A stretch of DNA of 64,000 nucleotides from Paenibacillus endophyticus (GTDB lineage Bacteria > Bacillota > Bacilli > Paenibacillales > Paenibacillaceae). Below are positions 36,146 to 45,202 of the stretch, in pieces (position 1 is the first letter of the stretch; each line of letters opens with the position of its first letter). The stretch covers positions 161,232 to 225,231 of the forward strand of contig NZ_JACHXW010000004.1 in assembly GCF_014192395.1 (NCBI RefSeq). The letters are read 5' to 3'. A program made the translations under genes and the position numbers. The notes under the pieces were generated by a model. That model worked only from the letters and a program-made list of their open reading frames with translations. It ran no database searches and was not told the DNA's origin.

Positions 36146-38809
36146 TTAATTGTTCAGTTTGCTTTTCATATCGTTCAGCCATTGCATGGCTTGCATCGGC
36201 GTGAGATTAAACAAATCCAGCTTACGCAGCTGCTCGGCGAGCTGCTCAGCTTTCGGACTTGCTTTCTTCCGAGCAGGCTCAGCCTCGTTCGCTGCTGCTG
36301 GCTCATCAAAGATTGAAAGCTGTACGATTCCCTTCGGCTGTACAGCCTCCTTAACGAATTCTGCCGCGGGAGCGGTCTGTGCATAAGCGAAGGTATCTAT
36401 CTTTGGAGCAGGCTTTGTCGTTTCGCCGTCAAGCGTTTCATCCAGCAGCTCATACGCTCTTCCAATTATTGATTCAGGCAAGCCAGCGAGCTGAGCGCAA
36501 TAAATGCCATAGCTGGTGCTCGCTGCTCCAGCAATCAGTTTTCTTAAGAAGGTTACATTATCGCCGCTTTCCTCGACGGCCATACGCGCGTTGGCAAGAG
36601 ACGGCAAGGATTCCTCAAGATGCGCAAGCTCATGGAAATGAGTAGAAACAAGCGCCTTGCAACCGATATGATGATGGACATATTCGATAACGGCTTGAGC
36701 GATTGCCATCCCTTCACCTGTAGAGGTTCCGCGGCCAAGCTCATCGATAATGACGAGACTGTTAGCTGTCGCTTTGTCGGTCATGATTTGTATGTCTTTC
36801 ATTTCAACCATAAAGGTGCTTTGCCCGCCAATCAGATCGTCCGCTGCACCGATACGCGTGAAAATACGGTCAATCAATGGAATCTCCGCAGATTTAGCCG
36901 GGACGAAGCAGCCAATTTGAGCCATGATGCAGATGAGGGCGACTTGGCGCATATATGTGCTTTTGCCGGCCATGTTCGGACCGGTAATAAGAAGCATCCA
37001 CTGCTCGTCCTTATGAAGCGCAGTTCCGTTCGATATAAATGGAATGCCATCCATCATCGCTTCCACAACTGGATGCTTGCCGTCCTCGATATGAAGATTG
37101 TAGCCTTCGGTTACTTTGGGTCGGGAGAAGCGGCGTTCTGCGCTCACCGTAGCGAGCGACTGATAAACATCAAGCTCGGCAATAATGGCGGCTGCTTTTT
37201 GAAGCCTGTGCAAATGAAGAGACAGATGGTCGCGCAGCTCGATGAACCGCTCATATTCCAAATCAACCATTTTATCTTCGGCTTCCAGAATCAGCTTTTC
37301 CTTTTCCTTGAGCTCTGGCGTTACGAACCGTTCCGCATTCGCGAGCGTTTGCTTACGCTCGTATCTTCCTTCTGGAAGTGAAGACAAATTGCCTTTGGAG
37401 ACTTCTAAATAATATCCGAATATGCGGTTGTAGCCGATTTTCAAGTTTTTGATGCCAGTGGCTTCTCGCTCTTGACGCTCAAGCTCGGCAAGCCATTTCT
37501 TCCCATTGGTGCTCGCTTCGCGCAGTTGGTCCAAATAAGCATCGTAGCCTGCGCGGATTAATCCGCCTTCTTTAATCGTTACTGGAGGCTCGTCTACGAG
37601 CACTGTTTCGATAAGATCCGCAAGATCAGAGCAGTTGTCAGTCCCATCAACAAGTGCCTTCAGGACGTCAGAGCCGGAATGCTCGCAAAGCTCGGTTAGC
37701 TGGGGAATGCGCCTTAGCGAGCTGCGAAGCGCGTTCAAATCCCGCCCGTTCGCGCTGCCGAAAGCCACTCTGCCGACCAATCTCTCCAAATCATATATCG
37801 GCTGCAGCTCCGAACGAATGTCGTCTCTTAGAATTAAGTTGAGATACAAGGTTTCTACCGCGTCCAGGCGCGCTTCCACTGCCGTACTGCTTAGCAGCGG
37901 CTTATCGATCCAGCGGCGCAGAAGCCTAGCTCCCATCGAGGTTTGCGTACGATCAAGCAACCAAAGAAGCGAGCCTTTCTTGCTGCGGTCGCGCACCGTT
38001 TCGGTCAGCTCTAAGTTTCTTCTTGTATAGTGATCTAGAATCATAAACTGGTTTGGCTCGTAGCTCGTTATGGCGCGCACATGCCCGAGTGAACGTTTTT
38101 GGGTTTCCTCCAAATAACCGGTCAGAACGCTTACCGCCTGCAGTCGCGCTCCCTTCACTTTGGCTATTTCAGCTTCGCCGAATTGCTCCAGAAGCTTGTC
38201 TGTCGCCATTGGCTGGCGTGCGGTAAGCAAAAGCTGTCTATTCCATACTGCCGCTGCTTGAATACGGGCGAGCAGCTCATCGTCACCGACGAGCTCGGAT
38301 GGCTGATAAACGTTTATCTCATCGATCAGCGCCTCCAGATGCTCAGGGAACGATGTCACATAAAACTCGCCTGTTGACAAATCGCAAGCAGATAAACCCA
38401 AAATGCCGCCAACGCGCACGATAGCAGCGATAAAGTTGTTGGAATTGCCATCCAGCGCTTTCGTTTCCATAACCGTACCCGGCGTAATGATCCGAACGAT
38501 TTCACGGCGCACGACGCCTTTGGCTGCCGCAGGATCCTCGACCTGTTCACAAATGGCAACTTTATAGCCTTTATCGACGAGGCGGCTTATATAGTTTTCA
38601 GCGGAATGGTAAGGCACGCCGCACATCGGTATCTTTTTCTCGCCTCCGCCCTCGCGGCCTGTCAGTGTAATTTCCAGCTCCCGTGAAGCGGCAATTGCAT
38701 CATCAAAAAACATCTCATAAAAATCACCCAAGCGAAAAAACAAAAAAGCATCCTTCGCTTCTTCTTTTATTGCTAAGTATTGTAAAATCATCGGCGTATA
38801 TCCAGCCAT
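36146..38809 (-). CDS. mutS: DNA mismatch repair protein MutS
   Basis: Recognises mispaired bases. The N-terminus has TPMILQYLAIKEEAKDAFLFFRLGDFYEMFFDDA (the Phe-x-Glu mismatch wedge is FYEMF here within LGDFYEMF). The ATPase has Walker A ITGPNMAGKSTYMRQ, Walker B LVIIDELGRGTST and STHFHEL. The C-terminus ends with a short clamp-like segment (QLSIFD), a beta-clamp-type motif. The ATG at 38809 follows GAGGGGG; open frame upstream lacks a site. The product is 887 aa. Confidence 0.96.
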   Translation of the reverse strand: MAGYTPMILQYLAIKEEAKDAFLFFRLGDFYEMFFDDAIAASRELEITLTGREGGGEKKIPMCGVPYHSAENYISRLVDKGYKVAICEQVEDPAAAKGVVRREIVRIITPGTVMETKALDGNSNNFIAAIVRVGGILGLSACDLSTGEFYVTSFPEHLEALIDEINVYQPSELVGDDELLARIQAAAVWNRQLLLTARQPMATDKLLEQFGEAEIAKVKGARLQAVSVLTGYLEETQKRSLGHVRAITSYEPNQFMILDHYTRRNLELTETVRDRSKKGSLLWLLDRTQTSMGARLLRRWIDKPLLSSTAVEARLDAVETLYLNLILRDDIRSELQPIYDLERLVGRVAFGSANGRDLNALRSSLRRIPQLTELCEHSGSDVLKALVDGTDNCSDLADLIETVLVDEPPVTIKEGGLIRAGYDAYLDQLREASTNGKKWLAELERQEREATGIKNLKIGYNRIFGYYLEVSKGNLSSLPEGRYERKQTLANAERFVTPELKEKEKLILEAEDKMVDLEYERFIELRDHLSLHLHRLQKAAAIIAELDVYQSLATVSAERRFSRPKVTEGYNLHIEDGKHPVVEAMMDGIPFISNGTALHKDEQWMLLITGPNMAGKSTYMRQVALICIMAQIGCFVPAKSAEIPLIDRIFTRIGAADDLIGGQSTFMVEMKDIQIMTDKATANSLVIIDELGRGTSTGEGMAIAQAVIEYVHHHIGCKALVSTHFHELAHLEESLPSLANARMAVEESGDNVTFLRKLIAGAASTSYGIYCAQLAGLPESIIGRAYELLDETLDGETTKPAPKIDTFAYAQTAPAAEFVKEAVQPKGIVQLSIFDEPAAANEAEPARKKASPKAEQLAEQLRKLDLFNLTPMQAMQWLNDMKSKLNN

Positions 38810-39250
38810 TCGGATCCCCCTCAAAAACGTCAACAGATCTATAAACATGTAAGTCAAGCGAATGAAACATTGCTGCCAATCCAGAAAACATCAGATATCC
38901 ATTATAACAAGCGGAACAGATGTGCGCCATAAGCGAAGCAAATAAGGACTGAATCCCATGACTCACGCGTAATCGGGTGATGCCGCCCTCTGGCGGCTAA
39001 GCTTACGTTTCGCGAAGAAATATTGAGAACGTTGGCGAAATGATATCCTTTCCTATCTTTTAAGAAGAACGCCTGACGGCGTCCTTTCAATAGTCGCCTT
39101 CGTTTCGCCGAAACGTATAGAGAGAGGATGAGCAAACACATATCCCTTCCTATACGCCAAGGTGAACCGGTTGTCGCCATCCATTGGCTGCACGTTTCAT
39201 TCTAAGAAATATAGAGAAAGTATAGCCTTACGATATCCTTTCCTATCGTT
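38810..39250. repeat. Intergenic REP-like hairpin repeats upstream of mutS
   Basis: No gene was seen in 38810-39413. From about 38985 the sequence holds several palindromic units: GTTTCGCGAAGAAATA near 39006; GTATAG..GAGGAT facing ATCCCTTCCTATAC at 39115-39155; and a TATAG..TATCCTTTCCTATC unit near 39210-39250. The core TTTCGCGAAGAAATA is the reverse complement of the TATTTCTTCGCGAAA found twice at the right window end, so both belong to one dispersed family. Confidence 0.65.
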
Positions 39251-39254
39251 TAAC

Positions 39255-39304
39255 AAAAAAGATTATCCATACAGCGCCGCGGTGAGCGTTAGCAGGGATA
39301 ATCT
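39255..39304 (-). terminator. Hairpin terminator of the amidoligase gene
   Basis: GATTATCC pairs with GGATAATC; on minus it is followed by T6. It lies 110 bp after the amidoligase stop. Confidence 0.7.
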
Positions 39305-39413
39305 TATTGTTAATCGAAAATGTTTACATGGATGCTGCAAGAGGTAATGGTAAGAATTATTGCGAATGTGATGAAGAGGTGTTTAAGAATCAGGCAACGG
39401 TTTTCTACGGGCC

Positions 39414-40829
39414 TCAATGCGGCATCCGCCATTTGACGCGCAGGTCTGCGCTCTCATCCCATGTCATTCCGCGCCTAGCTGCATCGAGCAGCGGCTCAAT
39501 GTAAGAAGCATAAGCAGCATAGCTTGTAGTTGCCCCTAGCTGGCCTGCTGCCTGATCCAAGCAACCGGCCAGCTCCGTGCGGTCACCGCTATAGTAGGCT
39601 TCCATATACCGCTCGTCAAGAGCAGGGATGTACGTGAGATTGTGCTCTTCCCGCGCGCAAAGGAGCGCAAGCGCGAAAGCAGCCTTGGCAGCTGCCGGCG
39701 ATACGAGCCAGCTAGGCAGCGTCCGGTATTCGAACCCGCCATGCGGCTGAAGGCGGAAGTCCCCGAGCATGCCATATCGGGGACGGCGGGCCCGCCCGGC
39801 GGGGTCTTCTACCAGCGCGAGCGGGAACGCCGCGTAGCTGTCGAGCAGGCGGAGCAAGCGGCTTGTCAGCGGCGCTCCGCTAAGGTGTATGTGCCCGCCG
39901 AGCGCCAGCCCCGGCACGGGCATTGCTCCTGCGGCCCAGCGCAATGCAGGGTCGCTGATGCGCTCTGCGGCGCGAAGCAGCAGGCGCCGCACGTTGGCGG
40001 CTAGCGCGGCCGGGTCTTCGGCCGGCTCGGGCCGCAGCTCGGCGACGGGATAAAGCAGCCGTCGCCCTACGAGCAAGGCGTCGGTCCCGGCTGCCCCACC
40101 GACACCAGCTCCAAAAAACCGTGACGCCGAAGCGATCTTCCCTTCCGGCGTCACCAGTACAAACTCCGGATCGGCGCCAATAAGCAGCTGCCGATCCACA
40201 GCTCCCGCTCCCGCCGCAGCATGCCATGCGGCGAATCGTCGCAGCACCGCAGCCTCCTGCCTCGTATCCCTCAGCATCGGCCAAGCATCGCGGACAGCAG
40301 TTCGCCCGTCCCCGCCAAGCCCGACCTCGGCCTCACCGATATCGAGCCCGAGCGCATACAGCGCTGCCACCGCGGTACGCACCACTCTCCGCAGCGCAGG
40401 ATCATCCGGCCAGGCTCCTGCGTTGCCTTGGAGCAGCGGCTTACCTTGCATCGCTTTCCCTGACGCATCGATTCGCTGCAATTCCACAGGCTCAAGATGA
40501 ATGATGCATACACGGAATAAACGCTCGCTATCTAAGGGCGAACCTCCAGACAAGCCTGCACGTCGCCAGATCCTCTCCTTTTCAGCGTAAGGAAGAGATG
40601 ACGCATGGTGTCCTTTTAGGTTTAGTACCCAGGCGCCTTTGAATCTGTTTGCATCAATCGAACGGTTCTGCGTCCATGCGAGTACGGCATCGCCGGGCTT
40701 TACCTCCGTCCAAGACTCGGCATGGAGCGGTTGTCCGTTGCGCTCGCCCGATAGATGTTTTTTTTCTCGGTTCGCTTCTACTTTTTCAAGTCGGTCGTAG
40801 CTGCCTCGCCAAACCCAAGTCGAAGCCAT
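39414..40829 (-). CDS. Putative phiEco32-type COOH-NH2 ligase (amidoligase) protein
   Basis: A 471-aa protein. The second half matches the type-2 COOH.NH2 ligase family: LIGADPEFVLVTPEGKIASA, a segment with GGHIHLSGAPL, and RYGMLGDFRLQPHGGFEYRTLPSWLVSP. These are the ATP-grasp-like glutamine-synthetase-fold motifs (Asp-Pro-Glu-Phe, His-x-His, Phe-Glu-Tyr-Arg) of the phage phiEco32 ligase. The N-terminal 200 residues are a separate domain (STWVWRGSYDRLEKVEA). The substrate is unknown; peptide or wall-amine ligation is family inference. The gene is strikingly GC-rich compared with its flanks, and it lies between mutS and cotE. Confidence 0.78.
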   Translation of the reverse strand: MASTWVWRGSYDRLEKVEANREKKHLSGERNGQPLHAESWTEVKPGDAVLAWTQNRSIDANRFKGAWVLNLKGHHASSLPYAEKERIWRRAGLSGGSPLDSERLFRVCIIHLEPVELQRIDASGKAMQGKPLLQGNAGAWPDDPALRRVVRTAVAALYALGLDIGEAEVGLGGDGRTAVRDAWPMLRDTRQEAAVLRRFAAWHAAAGAGAVDRQLLIGADPEFVLVTPEGKIASASRFFGAGVGGAAGTDALLVGRRLLYPVAELRPEPAEDPAALAANVRRLLLRAAERISDPALRWAAGAMPVPGLALGGHIHLSGAPLTSRLLRLLDSYAAFPLALVEDPAGRARRPRYGMLGDFRLQPHGGFEYRTLPSWLVSPAAAKAAFALALLCAREEHNLTYIPALDERYMEAYYSGDRTELAGCLDQAAGQLGATTSYAAYASYIEPLLDAARRGMTWDESADLRVKWRMPH

Positions 40830-40886
40830 TCCTCTTCCCGCCTTTAACGATCATTTATTGAGCTTTTTTGGAGCTTTAAATATTTC

Positions 40887-40912
40887 CAAAAAAAAGAGGG
40901 CTTTCGCCCTCG
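40887..40912 (-). terminator. Rho-independent terminator of cotE
   Basis: GAGGGC pairs with GCCCTC around a TTTC loop; on minus it is followed by T8. It lies 55 bp after the cotE stop. Confidence 0.85.
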
Positions 40913-40966
40913 AATTTGCTGCTCCCGCAGCATATGATACCTTGACAGCAAAGCTTCCCGGCTTGC

Positions 40967-41530
40967 TTACAGCTCGTCGTCCAGCAAATCCGGATCCAAA
41001 TCCTCATAATCATTATCGCCGAGGCTGAATTCCAAATCCTTGCCGTCCAGGTCGCCGCAACCGCCTGGAAGAACCGCTACACAAACTTTAGTCTCGGCGA
41101 CTAACTCCACCGAAAACTCACGCTCTACGCGAATCACGACGCTCGAGCCGTTCGAAGAAATATTCGCTTCGATACAGTTCGGCTCCTGAATGACGTCAGC
41201 AGACACTTCCACAGTAGATGGACGGTGCTTAGGATCTACATAGGATAGATTGACATGCTCAACGTAATGCACGGATTCCTTAGCTACGTCTGTTTGCGAG
41301 TTTTTGCTGTACGAATACCAAATGTTGATATCGTAAGTACCAATTACCTCAATGCCGTCGCCCGAACGAACCGCTTCATATTGATGGTTGATTATCCATG
41401 CTCCGAGAATACTAGTCGGATTATGAGGCGGCGTTACGGTATGGGTTACAGTGGAAAACTTACGACCTTTGCCGCAGACAGCCTTCGTAATTATTTCTCT
41501 GTACTGGAGCTGCTTATCTGCAATAGTCAT
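40967..41530 (-). CDS. cotE: Outer spore coat morphogenetic protein CotE
   Basis: Directs assembly of the outer spore coat from the mother cell side. Of 187 aa, it begins MTIADKQLQYREIITKAVCGKGRK and carries TVTPPHNPTSILGAWIINHQ and DINIWYSYSKNSQTDV, the CotE hallmarks (quoted separately), and ends with the usual acidic tail (DYEDLDPDLLDDEL). GGAGGAGGT lies 8 nt before the ATG at 41530; ten earlier codons run through that site. The mutS-mutL-cotE neighbourhood matches B. subtilis. Its upstream region is now formed by the integrated element. Confidence 0.95.
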   Translation of the reverse strand: MTIADKQLQYREIITKAVCGKGRKFSTVTHTVTPPHNPTSILGAWIINHQYEAVRSGDGIEVIGTYDINIWYSYSKNSQTDVAKESVHYVEHVNLSYVDPKHRPSTVEVSADVIQEPNCIEANISSNGSSVVIRVEREFSVELVAETKVCVAVLPGGCGDLDGKDLEFSLGDNDYEDLDPDLLDDEL

Positions 41531-41564
41531 TGATTTAACCTCCTCCATACAATCATTCATTTAA

Positions 41565-41572
41565 AGTGTATG
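41565..41572 (-). promoter_or_regulatory. Sigma-E-like -10 element of cotE, at the element junction
   Basis: On minus, CATACACT matches the sigma-E -10 consensus CATACANT. It overlaps the 12-bp repeat 41569-41580. A weak -35-like TCAACAT is 14 bp further upstream, inside the presumed element. Confidence 0.5.
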
Positions 41573-41580
41573 CAGGACAT
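41569..41580 (+). repeat. Left 12-bp direct repeat, candidate attachment site
   Basis: TATGCAGGACAT recurs exactly at 63599-63610, just after the integrase gene. Here it overlaps the cotE -10 element. Confidence 0.5.
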
Positions 41581-41696
41581 AGGCAAATGTTGATTAAGTG
41601 GTCCCATATTATTGTATATGTTCATTAGCAGTGGGATATTAACATTCATTCGCTGCGTCTCACTACATCTATATGAGGTATAAAAGTAAATGATTC

Positions 41697-41714
41697 GCGG
41701 TCAAAATGCGGTCA
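41697..41714 (+). repeat. 18-bp direct repeat equal to the integrase 3' end, integrase-tail remnant
   Basis: GCGGTCAAAATGCGGTCA recurs at 63522-63539 within the integrase gene. In the same frame it reads AVKMRSQ followed by a stop at 41718, close to the AVKMRS-SNITNKMS end of the present integrase. It may be the tail of a second integrase gene or an integrase arm-binding site. Confidence 0.55.
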
Positions 41715-41725
41715 CAATAACTTAT

Positions 41726-41762
41726 TAAAAAAAGCCTCGGCGTTTACGTCGAGGCTACTTTT
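41726..41762. terminator. Hairpin terminator at the left end of the element
   Basis: AGCCTCGGCG pairs with CGTCGAGGCT around TTTA, with an A7 tract on the left and CTTTT on the right. On minus, the T7 tract makes it a strong terminator for the genes at 41819-42613. Confidence 0.75.
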
Positions 41763-41818
41763 GGAGCAAACAATGTTATACATCATTGATTCAATATTTA
41801 ATATCGATAAACACTTGA

Positions 41819-42022
41819 TTACTCAGGTTCAAATCTACTTGCCAAGAGTTTTGGTTTATCATCAAGAAAAAACACTATTGGCATACGTTTACCTTCAGCT
41901 TCAAATTGTGATATTAAAGTCTTCAAATTAGCTATTCTTGTTCCTGGACCTCCGGTATCTAAAACAAGATAGATACCGTGAAAATTCGTAAGCGGCTTTT
42001 TTTGTCGATGTTTTATTTTCAC
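41819..42022 (-). CDS. Small hypothetical protein
   Basis: A 67-aa reading frame starting GTG, 12 nt after the lipoprotein gene. It has a basic start (KIKHRQKKPL) and a LVLDTGGPG segment. No family was recognised and the ribosome binding site is poor, so it may be a gene fragment. A good terminator lies 60 bp downstream on this strand. Confidence 0.45.
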   Translation of the reverse strand: MKIKHRQKKPLTNFHGIYLVLDTGGPGTRIANLKTLISQFEAEGKRMPIVFFLDDKPKLLASRFEPE

Positions 42023-42034
42023 AATTTGGGTAGT

Positions 42035-42613
42035 TCACCAGAAACCGGTTTCCTTACCGAATTGAACAACTACATCGTCCATCTTATCGATTTTTGAAGC
42101 AGCCATTACAGATGTTAATAAGTTTTCGCCGGCCACAAACTTCTTGCAGTCAACTGTAATTTGCGTTACTCGAAATTTTCCGTTCATTACACCAATAGTG
42201 ATTGTATCAGCACCTTCAATGTCCTTTTGTTGTAAGAAATCATATGTTTGTAAGAATACATGTTGAGTCGCTAACGCAGGAGTTAGTTCTTCACTCATAT
42301 TTACGACAAGATCAATATGTTTATTAGTGTCCCTGGCATCAGTTATATCAACGCTTTGGGCAAAAGCAAAAACAGAAGTATCTATTTCAGCATCAACTAT
42401 AACTTCATCGGTATGTTCAGCATTATCTTGAACAGGAATCTCAGAGGGAGCTATTGTAACCTCAGGAGACGGAATAGGTGTCGCCTGGGGCTCATTGGTT
42501 GCTTCATTAATTGAAGCTGGCAATGCTGTCACCTTGGCTTCTACAGCACTGTTTCCACAGGCTGTAAGTAATGATGCGGATAATAAAAAAGTAAATATGT
42601 ATGCCTTTTTCAC
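42035..42613 (-). CDS. Hypothetical secreted lipoprotein
   Basis: A 192-aa protein with a lipoprotein signal peptide (FTFLLSASLLTAC, lipobox LTAC at about residue 19), then an acidic Pro/Thr/Glu-rich linker to about residue 75 and a globular C-terminal part (INGKFRVTQITVDCKKF in the form NGKFRVTQITVDCKKF). GTG start with AGGGAGG upstream. No family recognised. It should be anchored on the outer face of the membrane. It is the gene of the element closest to cotE apart from the 67-aa frame. Confidence 0.7.
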   Translation of the reverse strand: MKKAYIFTFLLSASLLTACGNSAVEAKVTALPASINEATNEPQATPIPSPEVTIAPSEIPVQDNAEHTDEVIVDAEIDTSVFAFAQSVDITDARDTNKHIDLVVNMSEELTPALATQHVFLQTYDFLQQKDIEGADTITIGVMNGKFRVTQITVDCKKFVAGENLLTSVMAASKIDKMDDVVVQFGKETGFW

Positions 42614-42996
42614 AGTGTAACCTCCCTATATTTCTCTGAAATTCTACTTTATTTTTCCAATTACGTCTATTGATTTATTACAAAAGTATAAACAATGCCC
42701 TGACGTTCATGCTTTAAGTGAGGATACTAATATTTGAGGGCAACACTTCAAAATCGTCCATCTCCTACATGTGCCTTATAGAAGTATTAAGATATAGAAA
42801 CAGCGTGAGCCATAGACTTATAGTAAAGTCGTAGACTGACGCTGTTTTGAGCTATCGTTACCCGTTGGTTGAATAAAGAAAGGGAGCAGCCGCGCCGCTT
42901 GAATGATTTTACTATTGATACTATTACCCCTGCGATGCTTAATATATAAAGGGGGGTTTCCGTGCATGGTTAACTGTGTAATGAGCCATCCTCAAG
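42614..42996. other. Gene-free spacer holding the left array end
   Basis: No gene is seen. The spacer holds the first compound repeat (42798-42900). The rest has no recognisable feature. Confidence 0.5.
42798..42900 (-). repeat. Cassette repeat 1, left end of the array
   Basis: A hairpin AAACAGCGT/ACGCTGTTT at 42798-42847 is followed by a stop-side core (GCTATCGTTACCCGTTGG) and the left arm of a second hairpin type (GGGAGCAGC). Positions 42822-42858 recur inverted at 52499-52536. Confidence 0.75.
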
Positions 42997-43632
42997 TTAT
43001 TTGATATTTTTGTTTAAAATCATTAGAATTTCATCTTTAGTTTTGGACATCTTATTCATAAGATTGTCTATTAATTCGTCCGTAAATACAAAATCTTTAG
43101 CACTTACCCAGCGTGATTGTTCTTCAAGGTAAGATGCAGAGGCTTCTTCAAAAGTTATGGCTTCATAATATTCTATATTTGCAGCTTCAATATTTAAAAA
43201 TCTTGAACATATTACTTTCACACATTCTGTTATGGTTTTTTGATTTATCACCTCATCAGGATGCCATATTTCGAATGATCTGGGTTTAATATTATATTCA
43301 TTTTTGGGTAGATTTTCGTATGAAAGTTCAAAAAAATCTTCATCGTTAGGACTGTCATAATAATAATGGTAGTGAATTTCATTACCGATTAAATGTTCTT
43401 TAATTTTAATAACAAAATCCAATTCGTCTGCATCATTTTCTAGATCTTCCAGTCCATCTCTTAAATAATTCTTAGTACATACGCATGTACTTCCAAGTCT
43501 AATATAATCTTGATCAGTCTTTTCATAGAATACAATATCTTCCCATCCCTCTAAGTCAGAGAAGCCGTAAATCCCCCACCAATAGTTAAATGAACTTATC
43601 TCCACATAGATATTTTTTTGTATATATTTCAT
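42997..43632 (-). CDS. Hypothetical acidic protein
   Basis: A 211-aa soluble, strongly acidic and aromatic-rich protein (YVEISSFNYWWGIYGFSD at the N-terminus). No family was recognised. It has no signal peptide. AAGGAG lies before the ATG. Composition and its single-gene cassette setting are like those of immunity or anti-toxin-like orphan proteins, but that is only an impression. Confidence 0.65.
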   Translation of the reverse strand: MKYIQKNIYVEISSFNYWWGIYGFSDLEGWEDIVFYEKTDQDYIRLGSTCVCTKNYLRDGLEDLENDADELDFVIKIKEHLIGNEIHYHYYYDSPNDEDFFELSYENLPKNEYNIKPRSFEIWHPDEVINQKTITECVKVICSRFLNIEAANIEYYEAITFEEASASYLEEQSRWVSAKDFVFTDELIDNLMNKMSKTKDEILMILNKNIK

Positions 43633-43713
43633 TTCTAACTCCTTTTGTGGTTTTAATACTTGGTATTTAGTTCGTTAAACAATGAATGGTTTCCTTATGA
43701 TACCTAAACTAAT

Positions 43714-43785
43714 CTGCCCGTTAGCTCAACGAGGCTGCCGATTTATGCCAGCAGCCTCCTCATAGTAATTGTTAAGTTATAGTTC
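43714..43785 (-). repeat. Cassette repeat 2 (complete)
   Basis: CTGCCCGTTAGCTCAACG, a hairpin GAGGCTGCCG/CAGCAGCCTC, then GTTAAGTTATAGTTC. It is the reverse complement of repeat 13 over about 70 bp. Confidence 0.8.
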
Positions 43786-43909
43786 TATATTATCGCAATT
43801 AACAAACATATATTCAGTAGCAAGGCAATTACAATATCTCCAAATGCATTTATTAAAATATTCCCTTTTTCAAAATAATCTTCAATTAAGTTTTACGTTC
43901 TATGTAGTG

Positions 43910-44524
43910 CTAACTCAAGACAGGATCAAGCACAGTAATACCACCGATTCCCTTAATGATGGAATCATCTGCTTTATCCATAAATGTTCTATATGTTTCC
44001 TTCGTCGGTATTATAACGATTGCTTCAGATAGTTTGAATGTCATATCACCTTTAACTCTCCACTCTCTTTCATGTGTCCAGTCAACTATATTGTCAGCGT
44101 TGCCCAAATCAAAATCAACAATTCTCCACCATTCCTCTTGAGGGATGAATCTTCTCGCTGTCTCTTTTCGCTCATATATTACTGGTCTTGCTCCCTTCAA
44201 GGTATATAAGTATCTTTTAGGTAGACCAATTCCCACTGGATTGTACCGCAATTTAGTACTAGAATTCTGTTCTCTTAATTGCTGTTCATGGTAAGTGTTT
44301 TGACTCAAACCATATGCAGGAACATCTTGAAAACAAACGGCAGTATGTCTTCCACCAATAAACCCACTTGAGTCAGAACCTATCAACTTTCTTTCTTTTA
44401 AAATTTTTAATAATACATCGGTGCTAGTTAAGCTACCGTTCGGCTTCGTCAGATGAAAAAGGAAGCTAGACATATCAGCTCTATTTCTAATTCTTTTTCT
44501 CCATTGTTGAATTGTGTATGCCAT
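43910..44524 (-). CDS. Hypothetical protein, possible ADP-ribosyltransferase-like or DUF2971-like fold
   Basis: A 204-aa protein. SFLFHLTKPNGSL, RHTAVCFQDVPAYGL, and RFIPQEEWWRIVDFD ... HEREWRVKGDM recall DUF2971/ART-like proteins, which keep an H-L-T start, a C-F-x-D/E-x-P strand and an R-E-W-R end. These are often found in defence or toxin settings. The match is by eye and weak. The ATG at 44524 is preferred, with AAGGAGAG 6 nt upstream. It stands alone as one cassette. Confidence 0.6.
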   Translation of the reverse strand: MAYTIQQWRKRIRNRADMSSFLFHLTKPNGSLTSTDVLLKILKERKLIGSDSSGFIGGRHTAVCFQDVPAYGLSQNTYHEQQLREQNSSTKLRYNPVGIGLPKRYLYTLKGARPVIYERKETARRFIPQEEWWRIVDFDLGNADNIVDWTHEREWRVKGDMTFKLSEAIVIIPTKETYRTFMDKADDSIIKGIGGITVLDPVLS

Positions 44525-44656
44525 TACTAGCTCTCCTTTTTTCCATTTAGAATCTAGGTCCGTTCCCAAAATATTGTACCATAAAATGGAACATAAAGAA
44601 GGTATACTGCCCCTAAGCTTAATGTCATTTACTTAAGTAGAAAAATCATGTTTTTT

Positions 44657-44707
44657 GGGTCCCTCTGGGCTTTCAAACGACTGCGGGTACGCGTGAGCCC
44701 GATTTCC
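44657..44707 (+). repeat. 51-bp inverted repeat, left copy
   Basis: Identical over 51 bp to the reverse complement of 49133-49183, with weaker similarity for about 15 bp beyond. It starts GGGTCCCTCTGGGCTTTCAA. In one frame both copies read WVPLGFQTTAGTREPDF. Confidence 0.9.
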
Positions 44708-44896
44708 TGCTAGATTTTATTTTAAGAATTCACTTTCGCTTTCGCTTAGTAGACTTGATGGTTGAAAAACAAGAAAAATACGCTACATCTAAAAGTATTG
44801 AATTTCATATCTTGAGTAATCAGGTTAAAGCGAAAGTGATGAAACTCAGATTGTGAAAGCACAAGTTGTTTTTTAAATTCTATAGACCAATAAAAG

Positions 44897-44979
44897 AAAC
44901 AGCGTCTGCTAGGGACGTGAAACTAAGTCCTTACAGCCGCTGCTTTATTCCACTATCGTTTCCCGTTAGCGCAATGGAG
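44897..44979 (-). repeat. Cassette repeat 3 (partial)
   Basis: A hairpin AAACAGCG/CGCTGCTTT followed by ACTATCGTTTCCCGTTAGCG. It lies 224 bp after the DUF3800 gene. Confidence 0.75.
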
Positions 44980-45202
44980 TTGTCTGTTTACCCTCAGAAT
45001 GACCGTCCATTCCGTTAGATCTTCAATTATACCAAACAGCTTCTGGTCCTAATCCGTCAGTATGGCTATTCGTTGCTTGGTAAGTTTCGCCTTTATCAAA
45101 TCTTTATGTAATCCCAAAGTAAGCCCCCCCTTTCACGCGATATTTCTTACATGTTGCCGAATCATACATGATTTGACCAACAACTGTAGCCGATAAACAT
45201 AC

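Larger units (their letters stand above)
44570..45202. other. Gene-free spacer in the array
   Basis: Holds the first copy of the 51-bp inverted repeat (44657-44707), an open plus-strand stretch continuing from it (WVPLGFQTTAGTREPDF then about 50 residues, no clear start), and cassette repeat 3. No gene is supported. Confidence 0.5.
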
